Shown piece by piece: positions 48,085 through 58,750 of a stretch of 64,000 nt of DNA. The stretch spans positions 4,992,121-5,056,120 of the forward strand of contig OZ023197.1 in assembly GCA_963995505.1 (NCBI GenBank). The letters are read 5' to 3'. Positions within the stretch are counted from its first letter, which is position 1, and the number at the start of each line of letters is the position of its first letter. The notes under the pieces were generated by a model, which was given only the letters and a program-made list of their open reading frames with translations, was not told the origin of the DNA and searched no databases. The position numbers and the translations under genes are program-made. This DNA comes from Hypericum androsaemum (Eukaryota > Streptophyta > Magnoliopsida > Malpighiales > Hypericaceae).

Positions 48085-50241
48085 CTATGGTGGATAGAGG
48101 CGCTTATCGGCTACTTGGAACTCGATTTCATTTGGGCCTATACGGAGAAGTAGCTTGCCCTTGTGAACATCCACTATTGCATGACAAGTGTTGAGGAATG
48201 GACGTCCTAGAATTAATGGACAACTTGCATCTACAACGTAGTCCAGCACTACAAAGTCTACGGGTATAAGAGACTTGTCGACTTTGATTAGCACATCTTC
48301 CACAATTCCATGTGGTTTCTTCTTAGTGTGATCTGCAAGCTCTATCATCATAGATGTAGGTTTGATATCTCCTAAATTGAGTTTCCTGAAAGTAGCCAAA
48401 GACATAAGATTAATATTGGCACCCAAATCACATAAACAATGTGGAAACTGAACACCGTCAATAGTACAAGGAATAGTGAAACTCCCTGGATCTTTTAGTT
48501 TTGGCGGTATGTCATTTTCTACCAAAGGGGTCATCTTGCCATCATGCCGCCTCTTCTTCCTCGCGATGATCTCCTTCAAAAACTCAGCATATTGTGGCCT
48601 TTTATCTAACATCTCCAAGAAAGAGACATGGCTTTGAATGTCCTCCATTGTCTCTATGAATTCAAGGGCCTTCTTATCGATCACTGCTGCTTTCCTGACT
48701 TGTTGAGGTAATGGTGGAGGAACATAAGAATCCTCTTGTTCACTGATATAAATTGGTGATTCCTTCTTTTCAGTAACTACCTCCTCCTCTATGGCTGGCT
48801 TGATCTTTTCAGCATGCTCTTTTGGAGAGGACTTGTTCTCAGGTGGTGGCTTTCTCCATAGTCTTTGAGGGAATGGAGGTGGTGGGACATAAGGTGGTGG
48901 AGGAATATATGGTTCATCATCCTCGTCCACACTCCTCACTGTGATGGCCATCACCTGTCCTCGCGGGTTCGACTCGGTGTTGCTGGGTAGAGCACCTATT
49001 TCCCTTTGAGTGTTTGCTGCAGCCAAATTTCCGAGTTCGATCTCCATCTTCTTGAGTTGTGTGGCTTGCCCCTTTAAGTATGTCTCAAACTCTTGTTGAC
49101 GTGCTTCACAACGATCCAGCCGCTGCACAGTTATACTTTGTTGTTGGATGGACTGCTGGACTACCCCTACTAACTTATCGATCTTGTCACCCATTTCTTT
49201 GACTTGCTCGCCCAAATATGGTTTCCTGGAGTCTTGTTGGGCACTAGTGTTGTGTGCTTGCTGACCAAATCGAGAGAAATTTGGATGAGCATTAGCTTGT
49301 TGTGAGTAACCCATTCCTGGTGGTGTTTTATCAGCAATGGCCTGGATCTCTTCCAACATTGGACAGTCAGTTGTGGGATGTGCCCCTTTGCAAAGCTGAC
49401 AAGTATCTTGCACCACAGCTGCCTGTTCCTTGTCCTTGGTCAACTTGTCGAGTCTTTTGGTAAGAGCTTCTATTTGAGCTTCGAGCTTCATGTTGGCATT
49501 TACTTCGAGTACTCCTCGGGCTGCTTCCTTACGTGGTTTTCTAGCACGTTCTTTTGGCCACATACCATTGACTTCAGCCATTTCCTCCATTAAGCGAGTA
49601 GCTTCATCAGCAGTCTTCCTCAAGAACACTCCTTGAGAGGAGGCATCAATATGGTCACGGGATGGGCCATCTAACCCATTGTAAAAGATCTTCATGAGGT
49701 TCTCCTGAGTTATGCCATGTTGAGAGAAGGAACTTTGGAGATCAGTGAACCGCTCCCAAGCCTCATAGATGCTTTCCCCATCAGCTTGTATGAAAGTATT
49801 TATGTCCCGCAAGAGCTTGGCTGACTTGGCCATTGAAAAGAACTTCCGCAGAAAAGCATGGGCCAAATCATTCCAACTCTGAATCGTCTCTCCTTTTAAC
49901 TTATTGTACCAAGCACGAGCTCGATCTCTCAAAGAAAAGTGAAAGAGGCGCAGCTTCAAGACATCATCATCGATATTTTGGAATTTCATGATGTTGTAGA
50001 TATCTTCAAATCGAGATAGATGGTCTTGAGGATCTTCGCTTGGCAAGCCGCCAAATTGGATCGAGTTTTGCAGTAGTCCGACAATTGCTGCTGGAATCTG
50101 GAAAGAGTGGGGACCTACAGGTGGTTGTTGTAGACCATTAGGGTTCCCATTCCATGTAGGAACAGATGATTCCAATAGCGTCCTTCTTCGTGGAGCGTCC
50201 CCTACAGCTTGGAGCGCTCCGTCTTCCTGATTTTGTGCCAT
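48085..50241 (-). CDS. Athila-type Gag-protease polyprotein
   Basis: It is an uninterrupted frame of 718 residues from the ATG at 50241 (MAQNQEDGALQAVGD). The frame is open further upstream to a GTG at 50310 but has no ATG there. Order: capsid at about 60-240 (FGGLPSEDPQDHLSRFEDIY, RARAWYNKLKGETIQSW); a CX2CX3HX4C zinc knuckle (CQLCKGAHPTTDC); a coiled, Gln-rich region; Pro-rich linkers; then a retropepsin-like domain with CDLGANINLMS, where Asp-Leu-Gly replaces the common Asp-Ser/Thr-Gly as in Athila proteases, and LILGRPFL. The frame stops right after the protease. No internal stop or shift is seen, unlike every other element here. The protein would build particles but could not reverse-transcribe or integrate by itself. 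Confidence 0.92.
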   Translation of the reverse strand: MAQNQEDGALQAVGDAPRRRTLLESSVPTWNGNPNGLQQPPVGPHSFQIPAAIVGLLQNSIQFGGLPSEDPQDHLSRFEDIYNIMKFQNIDDDVLKLRLFHFSLRDRARAWYNKLKGETIQSWNDLAHAFLRKFFSMAKSAKLLRDINTFIQADGESIYEAWERFTDLQSSFSQHGITQENLMKIFYNGLDGPSRDHIDASSQGVFLRKTADEATRLMEEMAEVNGMWPKERARKPRKEAARGVLEVNANMKLEAQIEALTKRLDKLTKDKEQAAVVQDTCQLCKGAHPTTDCPMLEEIQAIADKTPPGMGYSQQANAHPNFSRFGQQAHNTSAQQDSRKPYLGEQVKEMGDKIDKLVGVVQQSIQQQSITVQRLDRCEARQQEFETYLKGQATQLKKMEIELGNLAAANTQREIGALPSNTESNPRGQVMAITVRSVDEDDEPYIPPPPYVPPPPFPQRLWRKPPPENKSSPKEHAEKIKPAIEEEVVTEKKESPIYISEQEDSYVPPPLPQQVRKAAVIDKKALEFIETMEDIQSHVSFLEMLDKRPQYAEFLKEIIARKKRRHDGKMTPLVENDIPPKLKDPGSFTIPCTIDGVQFPHCLCDLGANINLMSLATFRKLNLGDIKPTSMMIELADHTKKKPHGIVEDVLIKVDKSLIPVDFVVLDYVVDASCPLILGRPFLNTCHAIVDVHKGKLLLRIGPNEIEFQVADKRLYPP

Positions 50242-50450
50242 TGCTCTCGCTTGGTCCCTCTTTTCATGCCTAATTACCCTTTCGAGTACTCCGATGTCAA
50301 CCTCAAGCACAGTGTCTGTGTCAAGGTCTAGCCCTTCGCTCCGGGTTCTTGGTATGCACTAGAGAATCCTGAAAAAGAGATCACACGAAATCAGCAAGTT
50401 TGCTACACAAAACCAATTGCTTTAGATTCTATGTCCTAAAATCTCAGTTC

Positions 50451-50467
50451 CGTGTCGACGGCGCCAA
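50451..50467 (-). promoter_or_regulatory. Athila-like primer-binding site
   Basis: On the - strand TGGCGCCGTCGACACGG starts 3 nt after the 5' LTR. TGGCGCCGTTGCCGGGG is the usual tRNA-Asp-type site of Athila/Tat elements, so the first 10 bases match and the rest has drifted. Confidence 0.7.
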
Positions 50468-50469
50468 TT

Positions 50470-51874
50470 TGATGTACGCAAAATTGATAAGCAATTAAAT
50501 GCACAATCAAATAGTATAGTGAGTAAGTAGGGTTTCGAACTGAGGGTTGAACACAAAATCAATACAAATAATTATGTGAAGCGAGAAAATTAAAAGATTG
50601 TAAAGTAAATAAAACTAGATCGGAAACGCAAATAAAAGATGAGTTGTAAATCAATGGAGATAAACGAGCACGATACCCTTATGGACTACCCATCTATGTC
50701 GAGACTATGGTTTTTATGAAGTTCTAACTAGTACCCGGAGTGTTCTAAAGCATCTCCCTAACGCTTTCGCTCATTAGGATGACAAAACTAAACTAGAGTA
50801 GTTCATGATTACTAATCAACGCTTCCGCTCATTAATTAGACCAAGAACTAAGCTAAACTCAATTATGAAGTTAACTCCTAGCGGGTTATCCCTTAGTATC
50901 AAGATTCCTCATTAATACCTTAAGATATGTCAATTGACTCTTCCGTTGATTCTAATGCCTTCCGGTCCATTATTATCAACTAAATATCATAATCTAAGTG
51001 ATCAAGTTAGATTAAGCATTAAGATCACCAATTGACAACTACTACGAAAGATAATCAAACCATAGCTAACATAGACGAGTAATCACATAATTAGGGCATC
51101 GCACTCGCAAGAGAACTACTCGCTAATCATGTTAACAAAGCACAAAAGATTAACGAAGAACATGATATCAATTAACATAAAAGATAGAGGAAAAGAAAGC
51201 TTAGTCGTGATGATCAAGCCTTGCCAACCCTTTCCCCGTAGTTAATTGGAATCGTGACTTTTATTAAGCTCCAAGCTGTGCCTAGTTGCCGTCATTTTTC
51301 AAAACCTAAGAGACTAAGGCCTATATATAGCCAAAAGTCTAACACGAAAATAGGAAAACCTCAAGGAGGTTTAATCTAAACTAGAAGTCTTGTCGGTCAA
51401 GTAATAATATAAAATATTATAACTTAAGTCCTAAAGCCGAAACAGGAGGCTAAAAGTCGAATAATTCCTTAAGCGAATCCGAAATCACAATTAAATAGAA
51501 AGTCCGACTAAAGCTGTGTTGGGCGAACTGGCGATCGCTAGTTGACTTGCGGCCGCCAGTTCGCGTCTTCACAAATCTCTGTAAGTCCCAATTAGCGGTC
51601 GCTAGTTCACTAGCGACGGGGAGCTCGACTAGCGATCGCTAGTCAACTGGCGACGGGGAGCTTGACTAGCGATCGCTAGTCAACTGGCGTCCAACCCTTG
51701 ATCCACGTGCCGACGAACCGCTCCAAATTCCTGACAAAATATATCACGAACGGTAAAAGTCCACGAAAGCATTAAAACAACCAAAAACTTAATAGAGTGA
51801 GAATAAAAGAAACGGAACAACGACTTAAATATACAAACTACTTAGTAAATAACTGAGCGTTTACACACTCATCA
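50470..51874 (-). repeat. Athila-like 5' LTR (right)
   Basis: 1405 bp. It contains three units of the palindromic 37-bp array at about 51592-51690, one fewer than the other LTR. Confidence 0.93.
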
Positions 51875-51879
51875 CAATA

Positions 51880-52384
51880 TCTGACATATATTGGTACCAT
51901 GTGACACACACATGCAACATACAGCGGTACATAATACGTCACACAATGATATAACATGTGACATACATTAGTAATCCATGCGATATACAGTAGTACAACA
52001 CTGTGGTAGTCGTAGCTCAGCCTTCCTGGTTTGGTTAGTACTAGTCTACTACAAAAATTAAGGTCGTGAACCTTTAGCACATGCTTGGAATCTTGGAAGA
52101 CGAAACTATCTTGGAGGAAGAGGATAAACTGTGTCGCCGAAGAGGGGGATATGGGAGGGAAGGAGGAGAAAATATAACAAAATTTCTTTTTCTCAGAGAG
52201 GTATAATAGACTTTTATATATGATAGTTTTAGGATTTTAAATAACATGGACACTTTTGTGGGTGTTGAAAAATTCTAAAGTGTCTATTCTCTATAACACA
52301 AGGTACCTAACTATATTTAACCCATATATTTAGCTATATAAGGAGACATTGGGGCTAGGTATCAAGTATGTCTGATATATTCGT
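51880..52384. other. Intergenic, AT-rich
   Basis: Loose repeats around ACATATATTGGTACCATGTGACA and ACATACATTAGTA occur at 51885-52000. No gene is seen. Confidence 0.45.
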
Positions 52385-52664
52385 AGAAAAGTAGACTTTA
52401 GTATCCCGTGATATCGCAAACAAATTACATGAGTACCTTGTGGTTTAAAATGCATAAATTGAGTTAAATATTTTCCAATTAAAATTACTTAAAACTTTGA
52501 ACAATTTTCTCAATTATGCTTGTTGAAACGATGTTGTTTTCTAAGAGATGACATGCCACGTCAATTTTTCATCATACTTGTAAAATGACATGACACCTCT
52601 CTCCTAGGCTATCTTCCTTCTCTCCCTCCTTTCTTCCCTCCCATCTGAAACAAAACGAGGACTG

Positions 52665-53050
52665 AGTGTAGCCTCTTATCACGCTAGCTCCATTCCTTTC
52701 ATATGGGCTGCGGCTCGAGTCCTGACCATTTTTAGTAACAATCCTGACTCTTCCAACTCGGGTACGATATCGCGATTACCATTGTCATGGATGGACCTTT
52801 CCTTCCCCATAACCATTATCAGGTATTAACATCTCCTTACGATAGGGGCTGGAACCACGATCATGATCACTGCATGCTCTATCTCTCCTTTCAGGACTAC
52901 GGCTTGAAGCCCTGCCATAATCATGACTATCTCTACCTCTCTTATAAGGGCTTGGGCTGCGCCAATGACTGTAGTTCGGGCTAGTCTGTTCTCTCCTGTA
53001 TGCATTAGAGGTTGGGTGAAGGTGTTCTCGCCGTTGGTGACCTGCGAAAA
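52665..53050 (-). pseudogene. Captured fragment of an SR (Ser/Arg-rich) splicing-factor gene
   Basis: On the - strand the frame reads YRREQTSPNYSHWRSPSPY, KRGRDSHDYGRASSRSPERR and DHDRGSSPYRKE, then PDNGYG before a TGA. This is the RS domain of a plant SR protein (SCL/RS type); I cannot tell which member. Upstream, CTTTTCGCAG|GTCACC looks like the end of a captured intron, so the piece was copied as genomic DNA. It has no RRM and no start, and is surely not a functional gene. Confidence 0.7.
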
Positions 53051-53097
53051 GGAGGAGGAGAGAAATGGAGAAGAGAAGTCATTGTTGTAGTTATTGG

Positions 53098-55500
53098 TAG
53101 GGCTGACAATTGTTCGGGTTCATGGTTTCAAGTCTAAATTTATCACTAACGCCGATGGACAATATTTCCTAGAAGTGACGCCGATGTTTGCTACTCTTCA
53201 ACTTTTGTCAACGGTGTATCGGGCTGGTGGGCTGATTGTTAATACGATCGGTGTGGCAGTTAACCGAGTGAACAAATTTGACTAATTTTTTTTGACCTGT
53301 GTCCATTTTTGGCCCATTAGTTCAGAAAGTTAAATTTGTAAAATTAACGTCAATATGCAATAAAATAGCTGCCAAAATATTCATCATATATCATTATCCA
53401 TCCAAAATAATTATCCAAATTTACAATCCAGGACTAGAAGTAGATTGTATCCCAATTTCACCAAGCATCAGGCTTCAAATCCATCAAACTTGAAGCCAAG
53501 CTCATACTCCAGGAAGTTCGATCACAAGAAAAATAAGAACATAAGTGTGGCAGACTGCCACTGGCAGTACATAAATTACAACAACATAAGTTCGATCCAA
53601 AATAATTGTCCAACAGCTTCATTACAGTCCAGCAACAAAATGCTTCAAATCCATCCACCAAAATCCTATGCACTTGTCTTCAAAACCTTCAAAATAGAAA
53701 AGGATGTACACAACATAAGCTTCATTTCTCTAAGTGTGGCAGTACATAAACTAAACATAAACTAAGAGTGCATAAGTTTATTTGCAGTACATCATTTGGG
53801 ATTTCCAACAAGTTGTGCACAAAATAAATAAGAAAAAGATCATTTTTTATCAAGTCAACACAAAATAAACATAAACATAACCTAATAGGCAAATTGAGGC
53901 TAACCTCCAATGATATCGTTGTCACCCAACGGGTCTTCACTTTCATCCACGCTCGTGGGATGCTTACTCCTCAACCAATTTTGAGTGCGCAAAAGTGCTA
54001 GCACGATACTTGGTTTCAAAGAACTTTGATAAGGATCAAGCACACGTCTACCCGTGCTAAAGGCATATTCTGATGCAACTATGAAAATAGGAATAACTAA
54101 CACATCTCGTGTAATTTTAACAATGATCAGGTACTTGGACGTGTTCACTTTCCACTAACTCAATAAGTCAAAAGTGGCATAATTCTCTTCCACATGATCA
54201 TTTAAATACTTAGACAAATCAATACTTGTTTCAATTGACTTATCCACCCATATTTTCTTATCCCATTAATCCTGAGTACTTGGAATCCTTGTGAAATATT
54301 CCTAGACATCACTAACTTTCCTCCAATTCTTAGTAAAAGTCTTTGCTTTCAATTTTCTTTTCGGATGCAAAGGAGGTTTAGGATGTGGTGTACCAGAAGT
54401 ATTAGCCGCAATAACTAAATCCTCTACAACCTGGCTCGAGACCTCACTCAGGATCTCATTCGAGATCTCTATTGGCACATTAATAGCTTCTTCTGCCTCT
54501 AATGAAAGAAAAACGATAATAAGATACTAAACCCATTACATCATCTTCTACGACATCACCCTTGTTGCATCTTATTTTAACTAAACTCAGTTGCAGATTT
54601 ATAAACAAAACATGCAGATTATTTCAACTAAACCCAGAACATGCAGCTTCCTCTACCCTGGTTGCATATTGTTTCAACTAAACCCACCTACATTCAGAAA
54701 CATCTTTTCAAATAGGTAACAGAAAGTGAATGAGGGTCAACAACACTCAAATAGTCAACCAAAATCTAAAATACAAGCAAAATTACCATCATAGAGTAAA
54801 CATGCAACAGAAAGTGAAAGAGGGTCAACCACACTCAAACAATCAACCACATTCCAAATTCATAGAGTAAATAGTCAACAAAAAGTGAACGAGGGTCAAC
54901 CACAATCAAACAGTGGAGAAAGTGAACGATTTTAGGGTTCCTGATGAGGAACATGAAATTAACGGAATATAATACCTTACCTATTAATCAAGGCCAAAAA
55001 TCAAACAAGGGTCGAGGAAAATGATTTTAGGGTTTCTATTTCTAACTATTTCAGAGGGTTTCTATTTCTAACGTAATGGGTCTTCGAAATAAGGAAGAGA
55101 GGACGAGAGGGAGATGGGAGGGAGGAGCAGGAGCAGTGACAGGCTCGGGCTGGTGGATGGCGGGAGATGGAGGACGAGAGGGAGAGGGAGTGGACGGTGT
55201 CGAGAATGGGATATTTTTTTATTCTCACTGAGAGAGAGAAGAGCTAGGTTTTAATTGGGGGAACTAAACTAACTGGGTATTTATACAAGTATATATATGC
55301 TTGTAAAATGATGTCGTTTGATCGGGTTGGCAGTGTATCGAACCAGCTAAAAAATGACACCGACTCGACGTCGATTGGTTTGTTAAACCTGACCGTCAGC
55401 CCATGAACCCATTTTCCAAGTCAGTTTGGTGGTTGGATCTATGTCAGGTTGGTCAATTTTTTGGGATGTCTAGTTTTTTTCAGTTTCCCACTCACCCCTA
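53098..55500 (-). mobile_element. hAT element with transposase remnant
   Basis: The ends are TAGGGCTGACAATTG on the left, and on the right the complement of TAGGGGTGAGTGGG. The 8-bp flanks GTTATTGG (53090-53097) and GTTATTAG (55501-55508) match at 7 of 8. The - strand holds the C-terminal part of a hAT transposase. The rest of the transposase is not readable. The element sits inside the MULE at 52385-55865 and is therefore younger. Confidence 0.85.
53900..54290 (-). pseudogene. hAT transposase C-terminal dimerisation domain, broken
   Basis: The - strand reads YLNDHVEENYATFDLLS, stop, WKVNTSKYLII, then RDVLVIPIFIVASEYAFST and GRRVLDPYQSSLKP. The ASEYAFSTGRRVLDP block is the signature of the hAT C-terminal dimer domain. 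The usual FDLLSWWK motif has a TAG for the first Trp (near 54157), and another stop lies further upstream, so no active enzyme is possible. Confidence 0.85.
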
Positions 55501-55865
55501 GTTATTAGATTATTTTTTCTACCTTCGGGTTAATGCTGTTTGGTTTGGTTATACAAAAAAGAGGGGAGAGAGGGAAGGTGAGAGGCATTAAGAGAGAGGG
55601 AAGAGAGGGAAGGTGAGAGGCATTAAGAGAGAGGAGAGAGGGAAGAGAAGGAAGAGAGAAGTGTCATGCCATGTCATTTTACAAGTGTGATGAAAAAATT
55701 GACGTAGCGTGCCACATCGTTGAAAAACAACATCATTCGACACACAGGATCGGGAAAGCTGTTTGAGACTCTAAGTTATTTTAACTAGAAAAATTTGGAC
55801 TCAGTTGATTTTTTTAACTTACGTGAAATACCATAATGTATTAAAGTGTTCTTTTCCCTATATTC

Positions 55866-56502
55866 ATAGATACACTATATTGATACATTTCAGTCGCATA
55901 CTATCTCTTTCGCTCCATTATCTTCTTCTTTATCTTGTCCAACTTGTCAGAGGCCTCTCTATCGATTTAGGCACGTTAATTCCTAGCTAGCTTTTTGCAT
56001 TTAAATTCAAAATTAAACAATAATATATGTGAATTGATCTAAATTTTAGTTAATGATAAAAATTTGTTTAACTAGTAAGAGATGTAAATTCTAGGAAGAG
56101 GCCTTGAAAACAAACCTTGCAAACAAAGAAGATATTATCAACAAAATTACTCTACAAATAAGATTTGAATACTTGCTCGAACTATAAGTGTCATAGATAA
56201 AAAAATCATTTAGTGGCAATGTGGTCCAGAATCTAATGAATCGGTACCAAAAAGTACTTACTTTAATGGTGTAAAAAAATGGTGGGATGAAGAGTGATAG
56301 GGTCACGACAAAAATTTATTTATCAAAAAATATAATAAATGAGTTATATTTTCCGAATACTTCACTTCACTGAAAATTTCTAATTTTTACCCTTCCATAT
56401 AAAAGTCGGGAATTGCTCGTGGCTTCTCCTCCTTGGAGTTTGCACTCGCCTACATGAGCAACCATGTTCCAGAATTTCCCAGTGGTGTTGATATTATTGA
56501 AC
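55866..56502. other. Intergenic, AT-rich
   Basis: No gene is visible up to the ELF4-like pseudogene. Confidence 0.5.
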
Positions 56503-57110
56503 AGTGACACAATTACAGGGCAAGGGAATGGTACTACTAACCAGATAGATGGCAAGATTCTGCAAGCATTTCAAAAGAACTTTGTGCAGCTATGAAATAT
56601 CCTGGACCAGAATAGGCTTCTCATCAATGAGATAAACCAGAACTATGAGTCGAGGATCCCTGACAATCTCAGCACGAATGTGGGTCTAATTACTAATTAG
56701 GGAGCTTAACAACAATATTAAAAGGGTGGTTGACTCGTATTTTTTGAATAAGTAAAACTTTATTTATTAAAAAATAAATCACCTAAATAGTAAGTAATTA
56801 AATTTACTATTTATTATACCTTGTTGTGCTCATGAACACATTTCACGCATAGACAAATATAAGATAAAAACCTAACTGGGAGCTTAAATAGAAAGGGATT
56901 ATCTTAGGACTAATTCATAAACAACATCTAAGAAAATTTTCCTTTTTAACTCATCTTGCGATAAATCTATGAATATTTTATAAGATAACGTTTGACCAAT
57001 TCGTACAAAGAGAATTTTTCAAGGAGCCTGACTTGTATACAAATCTAGCCACCTCATTTGCCAAGTCCATGGATGCTTCCTCGGAGGTGAGGGTGACTCT
57101 ACTGGTGGAG
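56503..57110 (+). pseudogene. ELF4-like pseudogene (DUF1313), split by an insertion
   Basis: The + strand reads DGKILQAFQKNFVQL, a TGA, NILDQNRLLINEINQNYESR, then IPDNLSTNVGLI. After a few extra bases it continues ELNNNIKRVVDSY. The rest, DLYTNLATSFAKSMDASSE, appears 288 bp further on at 57029. This is the EARLY FLOWERING 4-like family, small single-exon nuclear proteins; ELF4 acts in the circadian evening complex. Defects: no start codon at the expected place (GTG), an in-frame TGA near 56595, a frameshift near 56695, the insertion, and a frameshift in the Gly-rich tail. It is either a dead gene or a relic; no intact copy lies in the window. Confidence 0.85.
56741..57028. mobile_element. 288-bp insertion in the ELF4-like pseudogene
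   Basis: TGACTCGTAT (56731-56740) and TGACTTGTAT (57029-57038) flank it as a 10-bp direct repeat with one mismatch; both copies encode the same Asp-x-Tyr of the pseudogene. The inserted DNA is AT-rich and has no coding sense. A 9-10-bp duplication suggests a Mutator-like element, but the ends show no clear inverted repeat. Confidence 0.65.
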
Positions 57111-57582
57111 GTGGTGCACTATAAGATGTGTTGGGCACAAGAGGAATATACGTAATGCCCCGTGATTCAACCGATTTTTTTAACACATCCAAAGTATTAC
57201 AATAGGTCTGTCTAGTGAAAATGCTTTGTGGTCTCACTTGGATTCTTTATTTTACTTGTGGTGGGGATGGGAAGGGGAGAATTCTTCACCATACTCTAAG
57301 GGAATAATTTGGCAAGATTTTGGGTTTTGGATTGGGTCTGGACTGAACGCATCAGGTCCGGACCATTTGGAATTACACTTGGACCGTTCGATGAGGCCTA
57401 GTTAATTCCTCCAAAATCTGACGGTCTGAAATAGCACGGATTATTTCTATACTTTTCAGCCAATCCTTTTCTCTTTCTCAAACTTTACATTTTGCTCTTC
57501 ACCTTTCTCTTTCTCTCTAACTTCCTAGGTAAGTTTCCTCATTTTTCTTTTTCCATTCCTCCTTCTTTTTCTTACGATTTAT
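57111..57582. other. Intergenic next to the Ty3 element
   Basis: No gene is seen. A GGTCCGGACC-like palindromic motif occurs at about 57353-57365. TTTAT (57578-57582) would be the 5-bp target duplication of the Ty3 element, but the other side is outside the window. Confidence 0.45.
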
Positions 57583-58709
57583 TGTCACGCCCCGATAAAC
57601 AAGGCATGTCAACCGCCGCGGGGTAAATATCCCCGCAAAGCATCTTTATTTCTCAACTCATAAAATCCATCCTCAAGTCTTAAAATCCATAAAGAAATAA
57701 ATACAGCGAAAAGTCTTAAAATGAAAAGTCGAATGAATGAATGCATGTCCTCGCCTCTAGCTCTCACACTCGATCCATCCCCGTCGCATCTGAAACAAAA
57801 TACGTATTTTGCTGAGTTTACGCAACTCAGTAAGCCGAACTCACAATTAACATACATACACATGCAGAAACAGATTGCACCAAACCGAAACAAAATCAAC
57901 GACTCTAACACCAACGACGGACTCCAGAGTACGACTATCGGGAACCTGTGGGGCACAGAAGATAAATCCTTAACGCTAGAAGCACAGAAACGAAAAGGAC
58001 AGTCTCACCACAGGGCACAGATATCACCGATGCTCACATAGAGTACGAAAATCCAGAGTACTCTACGGGAATAGAAGCACCGGGATAATCCCGACCAGAA
58101 CAGACAGATTCAGATCACATGGCAGACTTAAAACAAATTCAGCTCGCATGGCAAACTTAAAACGAACTCAGATCACAGGCAGAGTGCGAAACAAATATGG
58201 CACATACTCACAATAGTCAGATACGGATAGAATATACCCCAAACAGTCAAATACGGACGGATTACGTCCCAAATACGTTCATACTTTGCAGATGGAAAAG
58301 AGGTTCGACTTACCTCGTTTCCTTCTAACCTAACCACGTCAATCCGCGTCTCTCCTAATTTTCGGCGTCCTCCTCAAGTCCCTACGATTTATGATCAATC
58401 ACGCACTACGATTAATCTCCAAACTTCAACGATTCACAACAGAGAGGACCAAGACAACGGGCAAGACAGCTTACCCTAGCGTGATTGATCTGGACTCGTC
58501 GTGTTCTCCCTCATCCCTGGACTCAGCCGGAAGATCTCCTCTACTTTGAAAGAGAAGAAAAATGGAAATTTCAGAAGGGTGAGCTTTAGGGTTTCGCCCA
58601 GCCTTCTTTTATAGGGTAAGGTTTGGCAAAAGTTCAGTTTAGTCCCTGGACAAATTATAGTTTGCTCCCCCCTAACTTTTAATTATTCATTATGGTTTCC
58701 TGGTCCTCA
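57583..58709 (-). repeat. Ty3 3' LTR
   Basis: 1127 bp, inferred from its ends: on the - strand it starts TGAGGACCAGG right after the polypurine tract AAGGAGGGAAGGATG and ends CGGGGCGTGACA. The partner LTR is outside the window, so identity cannot be checked. Confidence 0.8.
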
Positions 58710-58750
58710 CATCCTTCCCTCCTTAAATTGAAGTTTGTCCACAAACTTAA

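Larger units (their letters stand above)
44825..51874 (-). mobile_element. Athila-like Ty3 element, non-autonomous, gag-protease only
   Basis: Near-identical LTRs (44825-46276 and 50470-51874) enclose a 4.2-kb interior. The LTRs start TGATG and end CATCA. The 5-bp flanks are CAACA (44820-44824) and CAATA (51875-51879), one mismatch. On the - strand the primer site TGGCGCCGTCGACACGG lies next to the right LTR, and the polypurine tract AAGTGTGGGGGTG next to the left LTR; both are typical of Athila/Tat elements. One long frame encodes Gag and protease. Reverse transcriptase, RNase H and integrase are absent. By eye the LTRs differ by about 20 substitutions plus two indels (37 and 10 bp), so insertion is fairly recent and the missing enzymes must have come from another element. 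Confidence 0.93.
52385..55865. mobile_element. Pack-MULE with RS-domain fragment, split by a nested hAT element
   Basis: Inverted repeats of about 240 bp lie at 52385-52625 and 55610-55865. They share ACGTCAATTTTTCATCA, ACTTGTAAAATGACATG and GATGTTGTTTT. Without the hAT element (53098-55500 plus one target copy) the element would be about 1.07 kb. The outer ends and target duplication are not clear. The left interior carries a piece of an SR splicing-factor gene on the - strand. Confidence 0.65.

Noticed and set aside
53094..53765. Short + strand frames in the hAT element
   Set aside because: They contain no recognisable domain; the transposase remnant is on the other strand.
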